Part shown: positions 20,286 through 30,948 of the stretch, in pieces
Numbering within the stretch: position 1 is the first letter of the stretch
Layout: every line of letters starts with the position of its first letter
NCBI GenBank assembly: GCA_027575805.1
Contig: JANBPU010000048.1
Span: 34,568-98,567 of the forward strand
Origin: Mycoemilia scoparia
Taxonomy: Eukaryota > Kickxellomycota > Kickxellomycetes > Kickxellales > Kickxellaceae
Length of the DNA stretch: 64,000 bases
Reading direction: 5' to 3'
The notes under the pieces: generated by a model
What the model saw: only the letters and a program-made list of their open reading frames with translations
What the model was told of the DNA's origin: nothing
Databases searched by the model: none
Translations under genes and position numbers: made by a program

Positions 20286-21376
20286 CTAGGGATAATCACA
20301 AACCAATATTTGATTGGTTTTCTTACATTTGGTACCAGGGGGACAAGCAAATACAACAGGGGAGCCATTACTACATATCACAACACTACCATCAGACGTA
20401 CACTGAATATTTTCAGCATCACAGGACCCTGGATTAGATGACTTTGGGGGCTTTGTGGCTCCTCCTCCTGCTGCTGCTGCTGCTGCTGGGCTACTACCAC
20501 CACCAGCACCAACCAGTGAAATTCCATTGTTGAGCACTAAAGAAAGATACAACCATAAAATTCAAATAGAGTGGTTAGAGCTCTTTTTGATGAAGCACAA
20601 GCAGTAGTGGATAAGCGAGAAGCAATTACTGAAGTAATAGCACTATTGACATTACCTTTATTATTGCTACTATCCCCACTAGTGGGAGGTCCTGATTTAG
20701 TATCAACTTCTTGGAACCCATTGGCTATCCCGGGTCCAACCTCAATCATTTTACGACCATCAAACAGATCAAGCCCCGTATTATAATTTCCATTGAATTC
20801 AGGAACCACCAGGCCATTTCCAAGAGTTGGATGGTTCACAACCAAAAGTCGAGGTCCTCTAAACTTGGCCCCATTGCCACTGGGTGTTGGGCCTTCAACA
20901 TACACATCAACACAGCCCATATAGTATTCCCGGTTTCCTAGCGCATTTATCCAAGTCCACCCGATCGTGGCCATTCCTGTTGGCAAATTATTGGGCAACC
21001 TGATAGAGTATTTGGTCTTTTCGGGCTGGTTGGTAATTGATGGTCCGTTCTTGAAACAGTGTCGTAGTTCGTCTTGTATTACAGCAAAATCCTTGTTATT
21101 ATAGCTGATTGCGAATTGACAGTGGCCGCCTCCGTGAGCTGCACCACGGTCCGAAAATGCCATTTCGAGAGTGTCTCCGGGTTTTATAGTTTTTATTGAT
21201 GTTTTGTTTGGGGTTTCGGTGCCGCATAGCGGGAGCGAGATTCCTAGCTCTATGGAGCCGATAGGACTTCGGATATCTGGGTCGTTTTTGCGGGCTGTGG
21301 GGTTGGTTATTGCCATATGGGCAATGCAGAGATTTGTTAGAAGAAAGGGTATGGTTAGTATGGCGATGAATTTCAT
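20286..21376 (-). CDS. AA11-type lytic polysaccharide monooxygenase with X278 chitin-binding tail
   Basis: Two exons (21376-20656, 20536-20286) join in phase to 323 aa. The signal peptide ends at CIA before His20, which would be the mature N-terminal copper ligand. The second histidine-brace residue lies in AAHGGGH (His81 or His85), and REYYMGCVDVYV supplies the expected axial Tyr region. GWTWINALGNRE and the Cys pattern also match AA11. A Ser/Gly/Ala linker (with a seven-Ala run) leads to a six-Cys module starting GSCDAENIQC and ending CKKTNQILVC, matching X278. The secreted enzyme should oxidatively cleave chitin, in cell-wall remodelling or in feeding on chitin. The start at MKFIAIL was chosen because upstream codons in frame lack an ATG. 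The intron is inferred from phase and a CTTTCTTTAG acceptor. Confidence 0.9.
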
Positions 21377-22471
21377 TGTGTGGGTGGTTTTGTGAAACGA
21401 TAGGAGGGGCAATAAAGGTTAGTGAAATCTGGATCACAGCTCTTTTAATGTATAAATTTATAGAACGTTTAAACAATATAGATATAAAAAAGTGTGCATT
21501 TTAGAGAGAAATAAAAATATATTTGGCCAGTAGAGAGGTTGTACTGTTTTGCTTGGCATTCTATTCACAACTCCACTTATACACACAAAGAGAAAGAGAA
21601 GGAGAGGGAGGGAGAGTTAGAACACGTTGGCAAAACATTGTACTGAGAATTAATGTAGTAAAGCTCTGGTAATAGTATACAGCTAATTTTTGAACTTTGT
21701 AAACTATCTAGTAATGAGAAGTCTTTATCGTATTGTAGCACATGGATGCTTGATAATGTGAGAGAGAAGCTTTGTCAATATTTGTTTAAACTTTACATAT
21801 TTAAAGAAATCCAGTTATATCTCTCAATCATTCGGTACGGGAAATACCAACCCCTATGTTAAATCCTTCTTAGTATATAGATAGATATAAATCCTGATTC
21901 ATTTTTCAAGCTGCATTGTGTGATGTAGAGGATTAGTTAAAAGCCACTATTTGTCAAAAATAGCCGAAATCTTGTATCTAGAAATTTACTACTACTTTCC
22001 ATACATTTGAATGCGAAGCAGAACTCCAGGATAAGATTAAAAGTTATGATTAGATTATAAGCCATTATGTTGGAATATTTAGCACAAAAGAGAATAAAGG
22101 TATTATTTCAGTGCAGGAAGGTGAACTACAAGATTTGGCTTCTCAAGTATGATAAAAAGGTGACAAAGCTTTGTTATGAAGTCAAACCCCTGTAACAAAT
22201 TATGAAACTTTGCTAATCTATTGCCTACTTGCAAATTTGCTACTTAACAGAAAATTTGATCTACTATTTCCTTATTTCAAATACGTATGCAGACCACTGT
22301 ATTAAAAAGGAATACTGCGATGTTTATTTGGGGGGAAGCCACAAAAGTTATCTAGGTTTTGAATCCTCCTTGCCGCAATTCTTTTATATCCTTGCCTACT
22401 CGCTCGCTCACATTATTCCTTCTTTTAACAAACAAACTAGCAATAATAAAATTTCCACTCTCGAAACCACG
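21377..22471. promoter_or_regulatory. Divergent region between the LPMO and an F-box gene
   Basis: 1.1 kb with no gene or repeat copy that I could identify. It contains a GAGA-rich tract (about 21586-21617), presumably in the LPMO upstream region. Confidence 0.4.
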
Positions 22472-24244
22472 ATGTATAGGCCACTGCCATACCACATAAA
22501 GTGGGAAATATGCGATTATCTTGCTTATGAATACTATTATGAAGAACTCGATGATTTAAGGATGGCTTCTATGGAGTGGTACGAGATGGTGCTTAACTAT
22601 AAGTACAATACTTGGAAATACCATTATGATCCTAGTGGATATTACAGTGAGTAGTTATGGAATTACTAGCTACTCTATCTTTATGATGATTGGATTATTG
22701 ACCAAGAAATTTGTATGTTGTGCTTATTGTGTGTAGAGCTGGGACACAAGTATACTTCCTATATCCACATACGTAAAGAAGGGGATATACCTGGAGACAA
22801 ATTCTTTGACTTAAGGTGCCCAAAGTTGACTAAACTTCAAGTAGAAAATGATCACGAATTTATTCGAAAGTTGAGCAGGTTTACTAAACTCAACCCAACT
22901 ATCACTGAGCTTTCGATCGAAGAGGATGTTTATGAGCTAGATAATCCGGTTGTGGAGCTGCCTATACTGATTGATATTGTAAGCCCACTATATGAAAGAC
23001 TAACTCTACTCGAACTTGATACTACCATACATTTACCATCGTTATCTTTTCTGTTGGAGAAACTTCCAAGCCTTGGTTCTTTGATGATACAATGCTGTTC
23101 CTTCAACAGCGTCTTGGATATTTTTGTTCCTAGTGGTGGCTCGCAACGCCAGCTATTGGAAACAAGCTCAAAATCTTCGGTGGAACCAAAGGATAACAGA
23201 AAATTGTTTTATAATTTGACAAACCTTACCCTTTCCAAATGGTTTGTACCAAAAAGCCAGTACAAGGGAATTATAAACGATTTTCTGGTGTTCGACTCTG
23301 GTTTGTTTCCTAGCTTGAAGATCTGGAACCTTTTAACATTGTTTGAGGATTTCCCATACCCAATCGTACCTGGTTTGGACCTGGAGTCAATCCCTCACAT
23401 ATATTTCTTCAATTCAGTAGTACACAGATCAATATCCGACCTTCGTTTTTATACAGGGTCACAAAAACTTTTAAGTTGCATTGCTAAAAGCTGTCCAAAC
23501 CTAAAAAGTTTTGACCTGGTCACACTTAGAAACACAGACGATGATAAAATGAATGTGATAAAAACATTTAGATCGATTGCAGAGCTGTTTCCTAAATTAG
23601 AGAAACTGAGCATTGGGATGTGGGAAGCAAAAAAAGACAATGAATTCCTGGTCACAAATCATACCGTCTTTTATTCGGAAACACTTGATTATACTTTAGA
23701 ACAAAGCAATGTTAGAGAAATTTCGTATACATTCAATCAAATGGATCTTGACAATGGGAACAGCCAGACAATAGAACAAGATCAATTAGAACAAACGACT
23801 AGCAACAACAACGACCTAACATTTGTTGGGCCTATTCTACCAAGAATCCAAACCCCCTTGTCATTCAGTTGTATGAATACGCTCAAAAAACTCAACATCC
23901 ATCCACTTGGTGACTTGACTCCCCATGTTCTATTTCCAATTGCTCAGTTTACAAACCTAGAGAACTTGGATATTACAATGTCTACTCTAGATGATATCGA
24001 GCTTCAAACATCCAGGATCGAAAGTTATTATACTCTGAATCACAAACCTTTTGGGAAATTGATTTATTTCAACCTAGTATCTAGCACAATAGAACCCGAT
24101 GTTGAACAGTTTAAGCTACTGATCGAGTTGTTCCCTGTACTCAAAGTGTTTTCGCATTATCGAAATGATGAGGATGAGGATAATGAGGGTGAGTTCTTGG
24201 CTCTACTTGGGGATATATTTTCGGATATTGTTTTTGTTTCTTGA
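22472..24244 (+). CDS. F-box/LRR-like protein, 560 aa
   Basis: Two exons (22472-22646, 22737-24244) join in phase. The start MYRPLPYHIKWEICDYLA has the P-x-x-I/L-x-x-x-I-x-x-Y-L pattern of an F-box helix. The rest has leucine-spaced segments such as LTLLELDT, LPSLGSLMIQC, YNLTNLTLS, CPNLKSFDL, FPKLEKLSIG and TNLENLDITMS. The likely role is a substrate adaptor of an SCF ubiquitin ligase; this is inferred from family architecture only. The intron is a typical 90-nt GTGAGT...TAG, and the small first exon encodes most of the F-box. An upstream in-frame region without stops (from 22229) is judged 5' UTR because MYRPLP aligns with the starts of the paralogues. Confidence 0.83.
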
Positions 24245-24339
24245 TTTATTTTGATGATGGTTGGGGCTGCAGCGGTGGTAGTAGTAGTAGTAGTAGTAGT
24301 AATAGTAGTAGTAGTTTTGAAATAGAAATATGATCAAGT

Positions 24340-24470
24340 TTTGCTAGTGATCAGGCATGTATTAGTCAAAAGTAGGTCCTTAAATATTGGCTTTATTCCA
24401 AGCCATTTGAGACACAAATCCTGGGGACCCTTATTTGTCTAAGGCCATGCGATCCTTAACCATACGCGAG
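24340..24470 (-). repeat. R2 half-copy, reverse orientation
   Basis: It reads as reversed R2: GTAGGTCCTTAAATATTGGC, CCAAGCCATTTG, then CCTGGGGACCC. It sits next to an R1 copy and a forward R2. Confidence 0.6.
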
Positions 24471-24586
24471 ATAGTTTTTGAAGATTGAATGTTTACTAAT
24501 AAAATTGGGACATTCATTTGACTGTGATTGCGCCTATAATGGTTGGCTACCAGAAGGTACCCTTTAAAAATAACTACTCGTATGGC
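24470..24586. repeat. R1 element, copy 5
   Basis: It carries TAGTTTTTGAAG, then TTTACTAATAAAATTGGGAC, TGTGATTGCGCCTATAAT and the right end ACCCTTTAAAAATAACTACT. It is inserted between two R2 half-copies. Confidence 0.75.
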
Positions 24587-24765
24587 CAAAGTTTACAAGT
24601 CTTTAGACAAAATTGTGGTCCCCAAGAGTTGCATATGAAATGTCTGGATGTTGAGCTAAAACACGAGGGTCTTTTCTGTCTACCAAACATTTGATTGCGG
24701 ATTAAATCTCATCATAAATTTGGTCCAGGGTGTAAGAACCTATAACCCTCTCACAAAATATTTGG
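24586..24765 (+). repeat. R2 half-copy at the left edge of unit B
   Basis: It starts GGCCAAAGTTTACAAGTCTT and continues with GTCCCCAAGAGTTGCATATG and ATTAAATCTCATCATAAATT. Its end runs into the conserved promoter of member B. Confidence 0.7.
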
Positions 24766-24771
24766 CCTAGG

Positions 24772-25249
24772 TGGTAAAATGTTACAACCAAAATTGGTTT
24801 TTATGATAAAAACGCAAACCAAAAAATCCAATTCATCCTATTACAATCTTGACAATTTTGCAAATTAACAAAATCTTTCTTCTTATTTAGACTTTTCCTC
24901 TGAAAAATTTGTGAAATAAATTTTGTTAAAAGTTTCAACATTTATACATTTGTATGTAATAGGTCTAATTGTTTTGGTGAAAAAAATAAACTACAAGCTT
25001 TGGAACCAAAAAATCAAATAAAAATTAGTAAAAACCAAATAAAATACAATAAAACCAGAAATTGACTAAAAAAAAATGTTTTACCAATATAGCAATTCTG
25101 AGCAACTCCAAAAAGATATATAAACCCATGCTTTTCCACCACCCTTTGTTTAAAATATCACTTGGAACTCACTCTTTGCACCTTCTCCCATTCACTACAA
25201 CTACCACCACCATCACCACTCTCCTCAACTTCCTCCACCAACTAACATC
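24772..25249 (+). promoter_or_regulatory. Conserved promoter and 5' leader of small-family member B
   Basis: It aligns with the blocks before members A and C. The TATA box (GATATATAAACCC, about 25115-25127) sits at the same 130-bp distance from the ATG as in A. The CTCACTCT and CCTTCTCCCATTCACTACAA leader elements are also shared. Confidence 0.8.
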
Positions 25250-25609
25250 ATGGATGACGATATGACCCGTGTCATTGGGCCCATAGCTGATCTCGCAGAC
25301 ATCTTCTTTAGAATCATAGAAGCCTTTAGAGAGTGGACTAAAGAGCCAAGTGATTACAAACTTATTAAGCTAATCCGTTTATTCTTTTGGCTTTGTTCCC
25401 TCCCCTTGGAATTCCTCAATATCATATTCTGGTTAGCTTTTAGTATCTTTAAGTGGCCAGCTTATTTTATTATTGCTTGGCCAGAGGGATATTACCTAAG
25501 AAACAAAAACAGTGATACCCCCATCATTTTGTTCCTTTGCTTCATTTATCGGGTGATTTCGACAGTTTTTCATGTTTTGAAGCTTGCTCAAGATGAGCGG
25601 CTAGGGTAA
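25250..25609 (+). CDS. Small membrane-associated protein, family member B (119 aa)
   Basis: Paralogue of members A and C. It has the same helix ADLADIFFRIIEAFREW (residues about 12-28) and the same FFWLCSLPLEFLNIIFWL span. A second hydrophobic stretch around residues 65-77 and a C-terminal helix ending VLKLAQDERLG complete it. It is closer to A than to C over the first 60 residues, while its C-terminus (LAQDERLG) resembles C (LAQDGRLG). The stop codon is TAA where C has TAT. The function is unknown. It starts at the first ATG of the conserved leader. Confidence 0.8.
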   Translation: MDDDMTRVIGPIADLADIFFRIIEAFREWTKEPSDYKLIKLIRLFFWLCSLPLEFLNIIFWLAFSIFKWPAYFIIAWPEGYYLRNKNSDTPIILFLCFIYRVISTVFHVLKLAQDERLG

Positions 25610-25690
25610 AAAAGTGATAGATATGGGTATGTGGGTAGTAACAGTAATGTTAAGGCGAAGAAAGAGAAACCTCGGCAAACGTTAGCGTAA
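25610..25690 (+). pseudogene. In-frame 26-codon tail after the stop of member B
   Basis: Directly after the TAA, 26 open codons align without gaps to the 26-codon tail of member C (K-S-D-R-Y-G-Y-V against K-S-N-G-D-I-Y-V; N-V-K-A-K-K against N-V-K-V-R-K-K; both end L-A-stop). It is either a recently lost tail or a read-through extension. Confidence 0.6.
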
Positions 25691-25880
25691 ATGAAGATGT
25701 TATCAGTGCTATCAATAAGGAACACTATTTCTCCCATAGTATGCAATAGTAAGAGAAAATTAGGAAGACTTTTGATTTTCTTTTCTCCTTATAACTTTTA
25801 ATAAACACACTATTTCCAAGCAACATACATTTAAAGCATATTAAGTTGATTGTACAGTTTATTAAAAATGAGAATAAATT

Positions 25881-26128
25881 TTATACAACAGCTACATTTT
25901 ATCAAGGTAAGTAGATATTTATTTAAAGTATAAATATAAGTAAGGAATTAGACTACTAAAGAATAACATTCCTGCCCAACTTGCATCCTTATAAATGCTC
26001 CCAATATCATGCCACACAGCCCCTCAACTATGTTTATGTTTTAGGTAGGGCTTATCTTTTGGGAAGTTGTTAATACTGGCCCCGAATTAAATTCCTAGAC
26101 CTCAACAACCATGATCACAACATAAATT
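25881..26128. mobile_element. 248-bp insertion inside the 3' flank of unit B
   Basis: Units A and C are continuous where B is interrupted. B reads GAATAAATT, then this block, then ATAAATTCAAGCT, which resumes the A/C sequence. The 7-bp ATAAATT repeat (25874-25880 and 26122-26128) looks like a target-site duplication. No terminal inverted repeat or coding capacity is seen. A short motif near 25960 (AGACTACTAAAGA) recurs near 35722. Confidence 0.55.
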
Positions 26129-26171
26129 CAAGCTAAAAGGATTCAGTTTTATATAGTATTATAATAATATG

Positions 26172-26415
26172 GTCAGAAATTAAAAGGACATAGACAAAAA
26201 TAGCCTCATAGGAGTGGTGTACCAAATGGACTGATGATTGAGCCAAAACTGTGGCCCCACTTATGTTTATTTTGTACCTGATCTCAAGTGAAATTTCACC
26301 ATAAGGCAAGATTTCACTAGTGATCGAACCTATGTTAGGCAGATATAGGCTCTCAGATTTTGGTCCAATTCATATGCAGCTCTCCTGGGGACTCCCGTTT
26401 TACCCATATAGTTTT
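26172..26415. repeat. R2 foldback element, two arms
   Basis: A forward arm (TTGAGCCAAAACTGTGGCCC, AAATTTCACCATAA) is followed by a reversed arm (TTTCACTAGTGATCGAACCT, GATTTTGGTCCAATTCATAT, CTGGGGACTC). It closes unit B on the right and touches the left end of the quasi-palindrome. Confidence 0.7.
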
Positions 26416-26963
26416 AAATTCTGAAATCAATCTGATCATTATTTTACAATTCGCTCACTCTGACATTTGCATTATTTTAAAGGTGCTGTCAATCACAGTA
26501 ATGCTTGTTACAAGACCATCCATAAAGCTTTCCAACTAAAAATGTCGAATCGAGCAACATCCAGTTTAACTAACCAAGGTTGTGTATTTTACTGAACAAT
26601 AATTACGAATATATATAAACTTGATAAACAAATAGAAACTTTATAACAATTATATACTAATTTGACCATGTATAACATTTGAGCGTGTGCATCTGTGCCA
26701 GGTTTCCAAATACCTAAACAAGTCTCTCCACCAACAACAGTTATTGATGCTATTTCCTAGGAGGTACATTGTTCTGTCGACTCTCATCGAAGCTCTGAGA
26801 TCTGGTACTGCGATTATCATCGGAATCCCTTCTGGTGCTGCTGCCTCCAGCACCCTGCAAAGTAGGAGGAGTCTGAGGCAGAGATGGGTTTCGCTTGTGA
26901 CCATTGCCGCTGCCGCTATTGCCACCGCTATTTTGAGCATGCGTTGCATTATAGAATTCCAGC
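26414..26963. repeat. Quasi-palindrome, outer left arm
   Basis: About 550 bp whose reverse complement is 32979-33528, with no difference in the stretches I compared base by base. It covers the last 70 codons of the left membrane-protein gene, its 3' UTR and flanking DNA, and it ends at the edge of an R2 element. Confidence 0.85.
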
Positions 26964-29101
26964 AACGCAGGTGGTATGTTGCTTGGAGTCATAACACGAT
27001 GTAGGGACGGGATCGGAGACTGAGAATATATCATATCTTCTGCACGACCTTGTTCAATATCCCGAACTTGGTTCTCGCTCAAGGAATTGGTGGAGATGGT
27101 AGTAAAGCTTGATCTTGCTGTGTTATTGTCTCGCTGGTTGGGCTCATCATTGCTTTTTTCTGAATTATGAGGTAACTGGATATCTTCATTTATTTGGACA
27201 TCAGAAGCGGTATTTTCCGAGATATTCACAAAAGAGTGAGCCTGTGGCGCTGTAGAAGCTACTTGTGTGCTTACTAGCGTGTCCCCCCCACCGTCTTGGC
27301 TGACAATTTCATCGTGGGGTCGGTTAAACATGCATGCTTCGCATGGTTCTCCATCATAATGTGGCACAAAGACGCCTTTATTCCATCTGTATAAGACTTG
27401 ATCTCTATGTGCGTTTTCTTTCTTATGCCATTCCATTTCCTGGTATATTTCGGTCATATGTTCTTTACCAGGACCAAAAGCATACGAAACTAGCTTTTCG
27501 TATTCATCAGACGGTGGGATGCCAGAGAGAGCTAAAGCACTGACCCTGGTATCAACATCTTGGGTATAGCCAATATACGGCAAGGTTTCCTTCTTTAGCA
27601 TGTATCTAAACTCGTAACCATAGCAAATTACTGTCATTCCCATGAATAAGGCTGCAAGTATTAAGACATAGTGGTCGTAGCCAAGCAAGTTAGTCTTCAC
27701 AGCCCACGTAACCTGGCCACTAGCGCTGGACTTGTATCCATAGGTGCGGAACAGCATGTCATTCATCAGGCGGAAAGAGTTGTGTATATTGTACGTGAGG
27801 TTTCTAAGGATGTTTTCCTCATTTAGTAGGCTGTTCAAGACGCTTTGATCAAGAGTTGTTGAGGCACGGTTAAAAGTTACATCAGCGAACGGAGTATGCT
27901 TGAAGAATTTGCTATCAGACACAATGAGCGATTTTGAGTTTTTTTGGCCGTTGTGATTTAATACCGAGTAGTCACAATTGACTTTGATCCCACCAGGAGA
28001 AAGAATGGAATAGTTCAAGCCGTTCTTGGTTCCATTTTTGCGATAAAAGCTGGCTTCTTCAACCATACCAGTTTTGTCAACATCGGCTACGCCTATGTCA
28101 CTGTCATTCTTGGAGCTGCTTCCCCAGAATACTTGATACTGGATACCAGAGTTGTCATTGTAGAATGAAAGGTTTGTAACCCCCATTTTATTTGAAGTTG
28201 GGCCATCGGAGTCTCCAGAACTAATCGGCGAATCACAGTCATCGCAGTCAGTAACGTAGCATTTGATAGATGAACGAAACCCATCCAGCCCCGTCACATC
28301 GAGAGTTTTTCCAATCATTGGAGTCGATTTGGGATATCTTCCATCGACGGTTCCGTCCGCAGAAGCGTGTCCCCAATTGCTGGTATATGTGTAGGAGCGG
28401 GTTTTGGGCGAGTAAACATCCTGGTATGTTTTCTCCCACAAGTATTTTCCATCGTGGATCTGGCGAGCCATGAACACCACATCGTCTACGTAGTCGCTGC
28501 CCTTCAAATTTTCCAAACTCTGTGTCAATATATCGCTGGTAATCTGAGACTTGATATCGGTGGTATTCACCAATGTAAGGTTATGTTCCAGAAGCTGTGG
28601 AAGGCCTATCGACACTAAAGAGCTGAATATAGATGCAAGAAGGCAGAATATATACAAGGCAAACCATCCCCTACTTTTTTTCAAGAGCCTTTTATCAAAA
28701 AGGGCCCCTATAGTCATAAAAGGGTTAAAGCTATAGGCACTCATAGCCTTACTAAATGCATAAATATCTTCGCGTCTGTGGTATTCTTGATAAAGGAACA
28801 TGGCCTCAGTCCAAGCCAGGAGTTTGCAGGCAAAAACATATGTAGAGCCAAGCCCAATAGTCATATAGCCTGATAGTAAATAGAAATGGTCATATGTCAC
28901 GATAGTTCCACTCTTTATGATGGCCTCCTGGTCTACAACCCTTCTTATTTTACCCAGAGTAAAGACCAGCACCGTCATTATAAATAATCCCAACGCAAGA
29001 GCCAAGTTCACCCACAATGTAAGAGGCATCGGGTGTCCTTTTAGCTTTTTTACGATTCGGAGGTCGCCTATCTTGGCTTTAAACTTTTTCATCATTCCCA
29101 T
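26750..29101 (-). CDS. Large multi-pass membrane protein, paralogue 2 (783 aa)
   Basis: Single exon. It has the same architecture as the gene at 2075-4807: N-terminal spans near residues 25-48, 68-90 and 138-160, a sequon-rich presumed luminal domain (about 165-455) with YVTDCDDC, a further span near 474-497 and a cytosolic tail. Shared landmarks are DGKYLWEK, SNWGHAS, KMGVTNLSFY, YQVFWG and ENILRNLTYN. The last 70 residues, Ser/Gly/Asn-rich and ending NNVPPRK, are identical to those of the gene at 31050-33191, although the rest of the two proteins differs clearly. The start ATG is the first in frame and precedes a basic segment. The function is unknown. Confidence 0.9.
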   Translation of the reverse strand: MGMMKKFKAKIGDLRIVKKLKGHPMPLTLWVNLALALGLFIMTVLVFTLGKIRRVVDQEAIIKSGTIVTYDHFYLLSGYMTIGLGSTYVFACKLLAWTEAMFLYQEYHRREDIYAFSKAMSAYSFNPFMTIGALFDKRLLKKSRGWFALYIFCLLASIFSSLVSIGLPQLLEHNLTLVNTTDIKSQITSDILTQSLENLKGSDYVDDVVFMARQIHDGKYLWEKTYQDVYSPKTRSYTYTSNWGHASADGTVDGRYPKSTPMIGKTLDVTGLDGFRSSIKCYVTDCDDCDSPISSGDSDGPTSNKMGVTNLSFYNDNSGIQYQVFWGSSSKNDSDIGVADVDKTGMVEEASFYRKNGTKNGLNYSILSPGGIKVNCDYSVLNHNGQKNSKSLIVSDSKFFKHTPFADVTFNRASTTLDQSVLNSLLNEENILRNLTYNIHNSFRLMNDMLFRTYGYKSSASGQVTWAVKTNLLGYDHYVLILAALFMGMTVICYGYEFRYMLKKETLPYIGYTQDVDTRVSALALSGIPPSDEYEKLVSYAFGPGKEHMTEIYQEMEWHKKENAHRDQVLYRWNKGVFVPHYDGEPCEACMFNRPHDEIVSQDGGGDTLVSTQVASTAPQAHSFVNISENTASDVQINEDIQLPHNSEKSNDEPNQRDNNTARSSFTTISTNSLSENQVRDIEQGRAEDMIYSQSPIPSLHRVMTPSNIPPALLEFYNATHAQNSGGNSGSGNGHKRNPSLPQTPPTLQGAGGSSTRRDSDDNRSTRSQSFDESRQNNVPPRK

Positions 29102-29127
29102 GGCGTCGAAAATTCAGCTTCTTGAAT

Positions 29128-29612
29128 CAAATAATAACAACTAAGTGGATATTAGTGAGGAAGTATGTAGGCACAGCAAGTACAACGATGGTTAGCAGCA
29201 AATATTAATAGCCAAAAAGAAAAACCAAACTAGATGCCAAAGAGTCCCACCAAATTCCTTTCCTAGACCAAGCACATTTATACAGATGTGATGGCAGGCG
29301 CTGACCAGGCCTTCTCTTACACGCCTCTTCTGTATCAAATGCTATTATTTGCTATTTGTAGCATCTACATTGGCATTTGTCATTGTCAGTTCAGTTCAAA
29401 CCCCTAAAGCCCCATTTGCGCGGCCCTTTAAACAAGATACAGACAACCTTAATGATAGACTAATAAACTGCAGCCAATATAAAGACCCTTCAGTACATCT
29501 GCAACACATGCTTGCTACACATACACTCGTATATAAAGCATCTTAATTGCCAAAAATAAATGTGTTGTGAAAAAAAAAAACTAAATAATATTTCAAAGTT
29601 GCACAGCAGTAG
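29128..29612. repeat. Quasi-palindrome, inner left arm
   Basis: It pairs with the reverse complement of 30448-30948 and differs by few substitutions and small indels (for example GTCAGTTCAGTTC against ATCTGTTCAGTTC). It is the promoter-proximal DNA of the left gene. Confidence 0.8.
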
Positions 29613-30119
29613 CTGCAGTTGTGATATACCTGAAATTTATTTATAGAAAGCCAAACACTCATCCAACATCCACATTGCTTTTCTCACAATTGTTTATCTA
29701 ATAATGTGTTTTCATTTTCAGCCGAAAAGTTGATTTTCTGATATTAAACATGGATCACTGACAAACTATTTTAAAAGGTTTTTGTAAACCACTTGGATCC
29801 GCTCTATATTTAACTACATCAAAGACTTGCTGGCTGCAATCACCAATATCGCCCCCGCATTGTTGGTTGATGCACACACAGGAGGGAAACGACACCAAAG
29901 TAGTGGTGAGAATCTACTCTCATTTACAAAAACAAACAATGCAGGCGATGTTGGAAATTACAGTGAGTGGACCATTGATGCAGGTAAATATAGAACAGAA
30001 CAAGCACGTGCTTTGCAAAAGTTCTTTTAAAACGGTTTGTCAGTGATCTATATTTAAAACCAGACAATTGATTATCCAGCTGAAAATGAAAACTTGATAA
30101 TATCAAGTTTCATAACACA

Positions 30120-30240
30120 TTAGGCAAAAAGGGCTCCCAGGAGTTGTATGGCAAATTGCTTTTTAGTTGGGCCAAAACTTGGGATCCATTTCTGTCTACC
30201 ATACATTTAATTCCAACTGAAATCTGACCATATTAGATAA
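30120..30240 (+). repeat. R2 half-copy in the palindrome centre
   Basis: R2 features: CTCCCAGGAGTTGTATGGCA, AGTTGGGCCAAAACTTGGGA and CCATTTCTGTCTACCATACA. It is absent from the mirrored position. Confidence 0.6.
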
Positions 30241-30447
30241 ACGACTATGAGAAAAAAAAACCTGTATGGTTGGTTTGGCATGTTATAAATAAATTCCAGG
30301 TATCGCATCTGGCAGGTTCTCCATCAAAAGGGAACAATCCTATACTCCCCATGCCTCTAGCAATTTCAGCACATAAGTTATATATATTTTAGTCTGACAT
30401 TGGAGAGATTATTCTGGTACACCTTTAGAAGAGACTCTTCCATCTGT

Positions 30448-30948
30448 TGCTGCTGTGCAACTTTGAAATATTATTTAGTTTTTTTTCACAACATATTTAT
30501 TTTTGGCAATTAAGATGCTTTATATACGAGTGTATGTGTAGCAAGCATGTGTTGCAGATGTACTGAAGGGTCTTTATATTGGCTGCAGTTTATTAGTCTA
30601 TCATTAAGGTTGTCTGTATCTTGTTTAAAGGGCCGCGCAAATGGGGCTTTAGGGGTTTGAACTGAACAGATAATGACAAATGCCAATGTAGATGCTACAA
30701 ATAGCAAATAATAGCATTTGATACAGAAGAGGCGTGTAAGAGAAGGCCTGGTCAGCGCCTGCCATTACATCTGTATAAATGTGCTTAGTCTAGGAAAGGA
30801 ATTTGGAGAGACTCTTTGGCATCTAGTTTGGTTTTTCTTTTTGGCTATTAATATTTGCTTCTTTCCGTTAAGTCTGCTAACCATCGTTGTACTTGCTGCG
30901 CCTAAATATTTCCTCACCAATATCCACTTAGTTGTTATTATTTGAAGG
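30448..30948. repeat. Quasi-palindrome, inner right arm
   Basis: Mirror of 29128-29612. It lies upstream of the right-hand membrane-protein gene and should carry its promoter. Confidence 0.8.

Larger units (their letters stand above)
24245..25249. other. Spacer with GTA repeat, R2, R1, R2 and the member-B promoter
   Basis: No coding exon is seen. A (GTA)n run covers about 24276-24314. An R2 half-copy (reverse), an R1 copy and an R2 half-copy (forward) follow back to back, and the conserved promoter of member B comes last. Confidence 0.6.
25691..26749. other. 3' flank of unit B, insertion, R2 and palindrome edge
   Basis: No gene is seen. The order is the conserved 3' flank, a 248-bp insertion with a 7-bp direct repeat, the rest of the 3' flank, a foldback R2, then the outer end of the quasi-palindrome. 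Confidence 0.6.

Noticed and set aside
29349..30707. Identical 65-codon open stretches in both palindrome arms (29349-29546 plus, 30510-30707 minus), with a signal-peptide-like start
   Set aside because: They begin with TTG, not ATG, and their similarity follows from the near-identical arms, so it is not evidence of selection.
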